Assembly: GCA_002313895.1 (NCBI GenBank)
Contig: DCAW01000034.1
Coordinates: 1-7,475, forward strand
DNA: 7,475 bases
Direction: 5' to 3'
DNA from: Dehalococcoidia bacterium UBA1123
GTDB taxonomy: Bacteria; Chloroflexota; Dehalococcoidia; Lucifugimonadales; UBA1123
Shown one piece after another: positions 6,628-7,475 of the stretch. How positions within the stretch are numbered: the first letter of the stretch is position 1; every line of letters starts with the position of its first letter. A model generated the notes under the pieces. That model worked only from the letters and a program-made list of their open reading frames with translations, had not been told where the DNA came from and did no database searches. Position numbers and translations under genes: made by a program.

Positions 6628-7185
6628 TCAATCGTCTGATTTCGGAGCGAACAACCATTCCTGTTCCCGCGCCGGCGATTGGAGCCAGCCTTTGACGAGT
6701 TCCTGGCCGCGCTCCGGGAATTCGACACCTAGACCATCGGCCAGCCTGGTCATGAAATTGTACAAGCACGTAACTAGCGTGATGGACAGGATATTGTCGT
6801 CGGAGAATCCGACTTCGCGCAGTCCTTCCACGTTCGCCTCTTTCATCGAAGAAGGTTCTCGCGTGAGTTGCGCGACAAAATCCAGCATCGTTCGCGTCTG
6901 GTGGTCGATGTCTGCCTGCGTGTAATCGTGCATCATATGGCTTGCCAGAACCGGATCATCCGAGTGCTGACGGAGGAACCCTCCGTGGGCCAGAGTTCAA
7001 AAATGGCACTTGTTGATCGCTGACACGGTCGCGGCAATGGATTCCTCCTGCACTCGGGTCAGCGTGGAGCCACCGAACATCAACGCCGAGTTCAGCCCCT
7101 GCACTGCCCCCATCGCCTTCGGATTAATGGACATGACTTTGATAATATTCGCCACATTGAGGTCTTCTTCCCGAATCCATGGCAT
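6628..7185 (-). CDS. AhpD-like peroxidase-related selenoprotein (CxxU) with in-frame UGA
   Basis: Reading on the - strand from ATG 7183-7185, the frame is interrupted once, by TGA at 6997-6999, then stays open to TGA 6628-6630: 185 residues if position 63 is selenocysteine. Both halves belong to one carboxymuconolactone-decarboxylase/AhpD-like protein of the peroxidase-related type. MPWIREEDLNV, VMSINPKAMGAV and LMFGGSTLTRVQEE precede the TGA; TLAHGGFLRQ, LTREPSSM, VEGLREVGFSDDNIL and FMTRLADGLGVEF follow. The TGA falls on the second Cys of CxxC (Cys60-His-Phe-U63). Glu48 and His67 sit at the spacing of the Glu and His of the AhpD proton relay. A SECIS-like hairpin follows the TGA. The start has GAGGAG (+ strand 7192-7197) with a 6-nt spacer. 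The likely role is thiol/selenol-dependent reduction of peroxides in the cytoplasm. The alternative is a Cys-to-stop mutation, but intact downstream coding and the hairpin argue against it. Confidence 0.83.
6967..6993 (-). promoter_or_regulatory. bacterial SECIS-like hairpin after the in-frame UGA
   Basis: On the - strand, ACGGAGG and CCTCCGT make a perfect 7-bp stem (6970-6986) with apical loop GTT. CTG (6991-6993) and CAG (6967-6969) can add three pairs below an unpaired GCCC. The loop begins 17 nt after the UGA and its first base is G. Known bacterial SECIS elements have a short apical loop with G in the first two positions, about 16-37 nt from the UGA, so this one fits. It would bind SelB with Sec-tRNA. 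The same bases encode HGGFLRQ. Confidence 0.75.
6997..6999 (-). other. UGA codon predicted to be read as selenocysteine (residue 63)
   Basis: The + strand TCA is TGA in the reading frame. It is the only stop between 7185 and 6628 and falls on the second redox-Cys position of the CxxC motif (K-C-H-F-U-T-L-A-H). In AhpD this is the peroxidatic Cys, the position where Sec would be chemically useful. Confidence 0.78.
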
Positions 7186-7301
7186 CGCCTTCTCCTCGGT
7201 GAATTTGGAAATTGGTAGCGGGTACTTTATCACACATTATTTGGAAGAATGAATATGCCCCGCACAACCACTCTAACACGCCCTCCCAGACACAATTTAC
7301 C

Positions 7302-7330
7302 TTGCATGAGCGGATGGCATTTGCTATATT
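7302..7330 (+). promoter_or_regulatory. probable promoter of the tRNA-Ala gene
   Basis: TATATT at 7325-7330 matches the -10 consensus in 5 of 6 bases. TTGCAT at 7302-7307 keeps the TTG of -35, with an ideal 17-base spacer. Transcription would start near 7337, about 19 bases before the mature tRNA. I see no convincing promoter for the divergent selenoprotein gene in 7186-7300. Confidence 0.5.
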
Positions 7331-7355
7331 AATCGGGCTCTCCCCTGTTTCGTGT

Positions 7356-7431
7356 GGGGCTGTAGCTCATCTGGGAGAGCGCTTCAATGGCATTGAAGAG
7401 GTAGGGGGTTCGAGTCCCCCCAGCTCCACCA
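7356..7431 (+). tRNA. tRNA-Ala (anticodon GGC), CCA encoded
   Basis: A complete 76-base cloverleaf. The acceptor GGGGCTG (7356-7362) pairs with CAGCTCC (7421-7427) and includes the G3-U70 wobble pair that alanyl-tRNA synthetase recognises. The D stem is GCTC/GAGC. The anticodon stem CTTCA/TGAAG encloses loop ATGGCAT with GGC at 7389-7391. The T stem is GGGGG/CCCCC with TTCGAGT. The discriminator is A and the 3' CCA (7429-7431) is encoded. The A32-U38 loop pair is a known feature of tRNA-Ala(GGC). It reads GCC and GCU codons. Confidence 0.98.
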
Positions 7432-7475
7432 AAGTTTACAATAGGCAGAACTTCGACCTTCTCAGTTACGTTGCC

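Noticed and set aside
6628..6936. Separate small gene starting at ATG 6936 on the - strand
   Set aside because: It has no convincing ribosome site, and it continues in frame from the upstream half across a single TGA with family sequence kept in the linking 20 codons.
7183..7233. Upstream ATG (7231-7233) as the start of the selenoprotein
   Set aside because: The inner ATG at 7183-7185 has GAGGAG at 6 nt and gives the family beginning MPWIR; the 16 extra residues are not family-like.

Overview
The window is a bacterial chromosome fragment, probably from an environmental or metagenome-derived genome. Evidence for bacteria: Shine-Dalgarno sites before most genes, compact same-strand gene groups, a lipoprotein signal, and a tRNA gene with an encoded CCA end. 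The Thr/Pro-rich (TPTP-type) linker behind a lipidated Cys, a two-subunit methylmalonyl-CoA mutase, ThuA and peroxidase-related genes together suggest Chloroflexota (Dehalococcoidia/SAR202-like). That placement is inference from gene style, not a database result.

Positions 1-4062 (+ strand) form a methylmalonyl-CoA cluster. It holds the catalytic large subunit of B12-dependent methylmalonyl-CoA mutase (5' end cut by the window), a broken histidine-phosphatase gene, an acyl-CoA dehydrogenase, methylmalonyl-CoA epimerase, and the separate cobalamin-binding mutase subunit. Together they would oxidise a short or branched acyl-CoA and move methylmalonyl-CoA (from propionyl-CoA or branched-chain degradation) to succinyl-CoA.

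Positions 4059-4967 (- strand) encode a lipoprotein, convergent with the mutase small subunit; the two genes share a TTAA that is the stop of both. Its best ribosome-binding site points to an ATT start rather than the first ATG. A divergent spacer (4968-5154) with an inverted repeat and a likely promoter leads to two + strand genes: a HAD-family phosphatase/phosphomutase starting with TTG, and a ThuA-domain protein.

Positions 6628-7185 (- strand) hold the most interesting gene. It is an AhpD-like, peroxidase-related protein whose frame is interrupted once, by TGA, exactly at the second Cys of the CxxC redox motif. A 7-bp hairpin with a G-starting loop begins 10 nt after that TGA, with the loop 17 nt after it. 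These are the expected marks of a bacterial selenoprotein with a SECIS element (CxxU active site). The window ends with a tRNA-Ala(GGC) gene on the + strand and 44 bases in which nothing was recognised.
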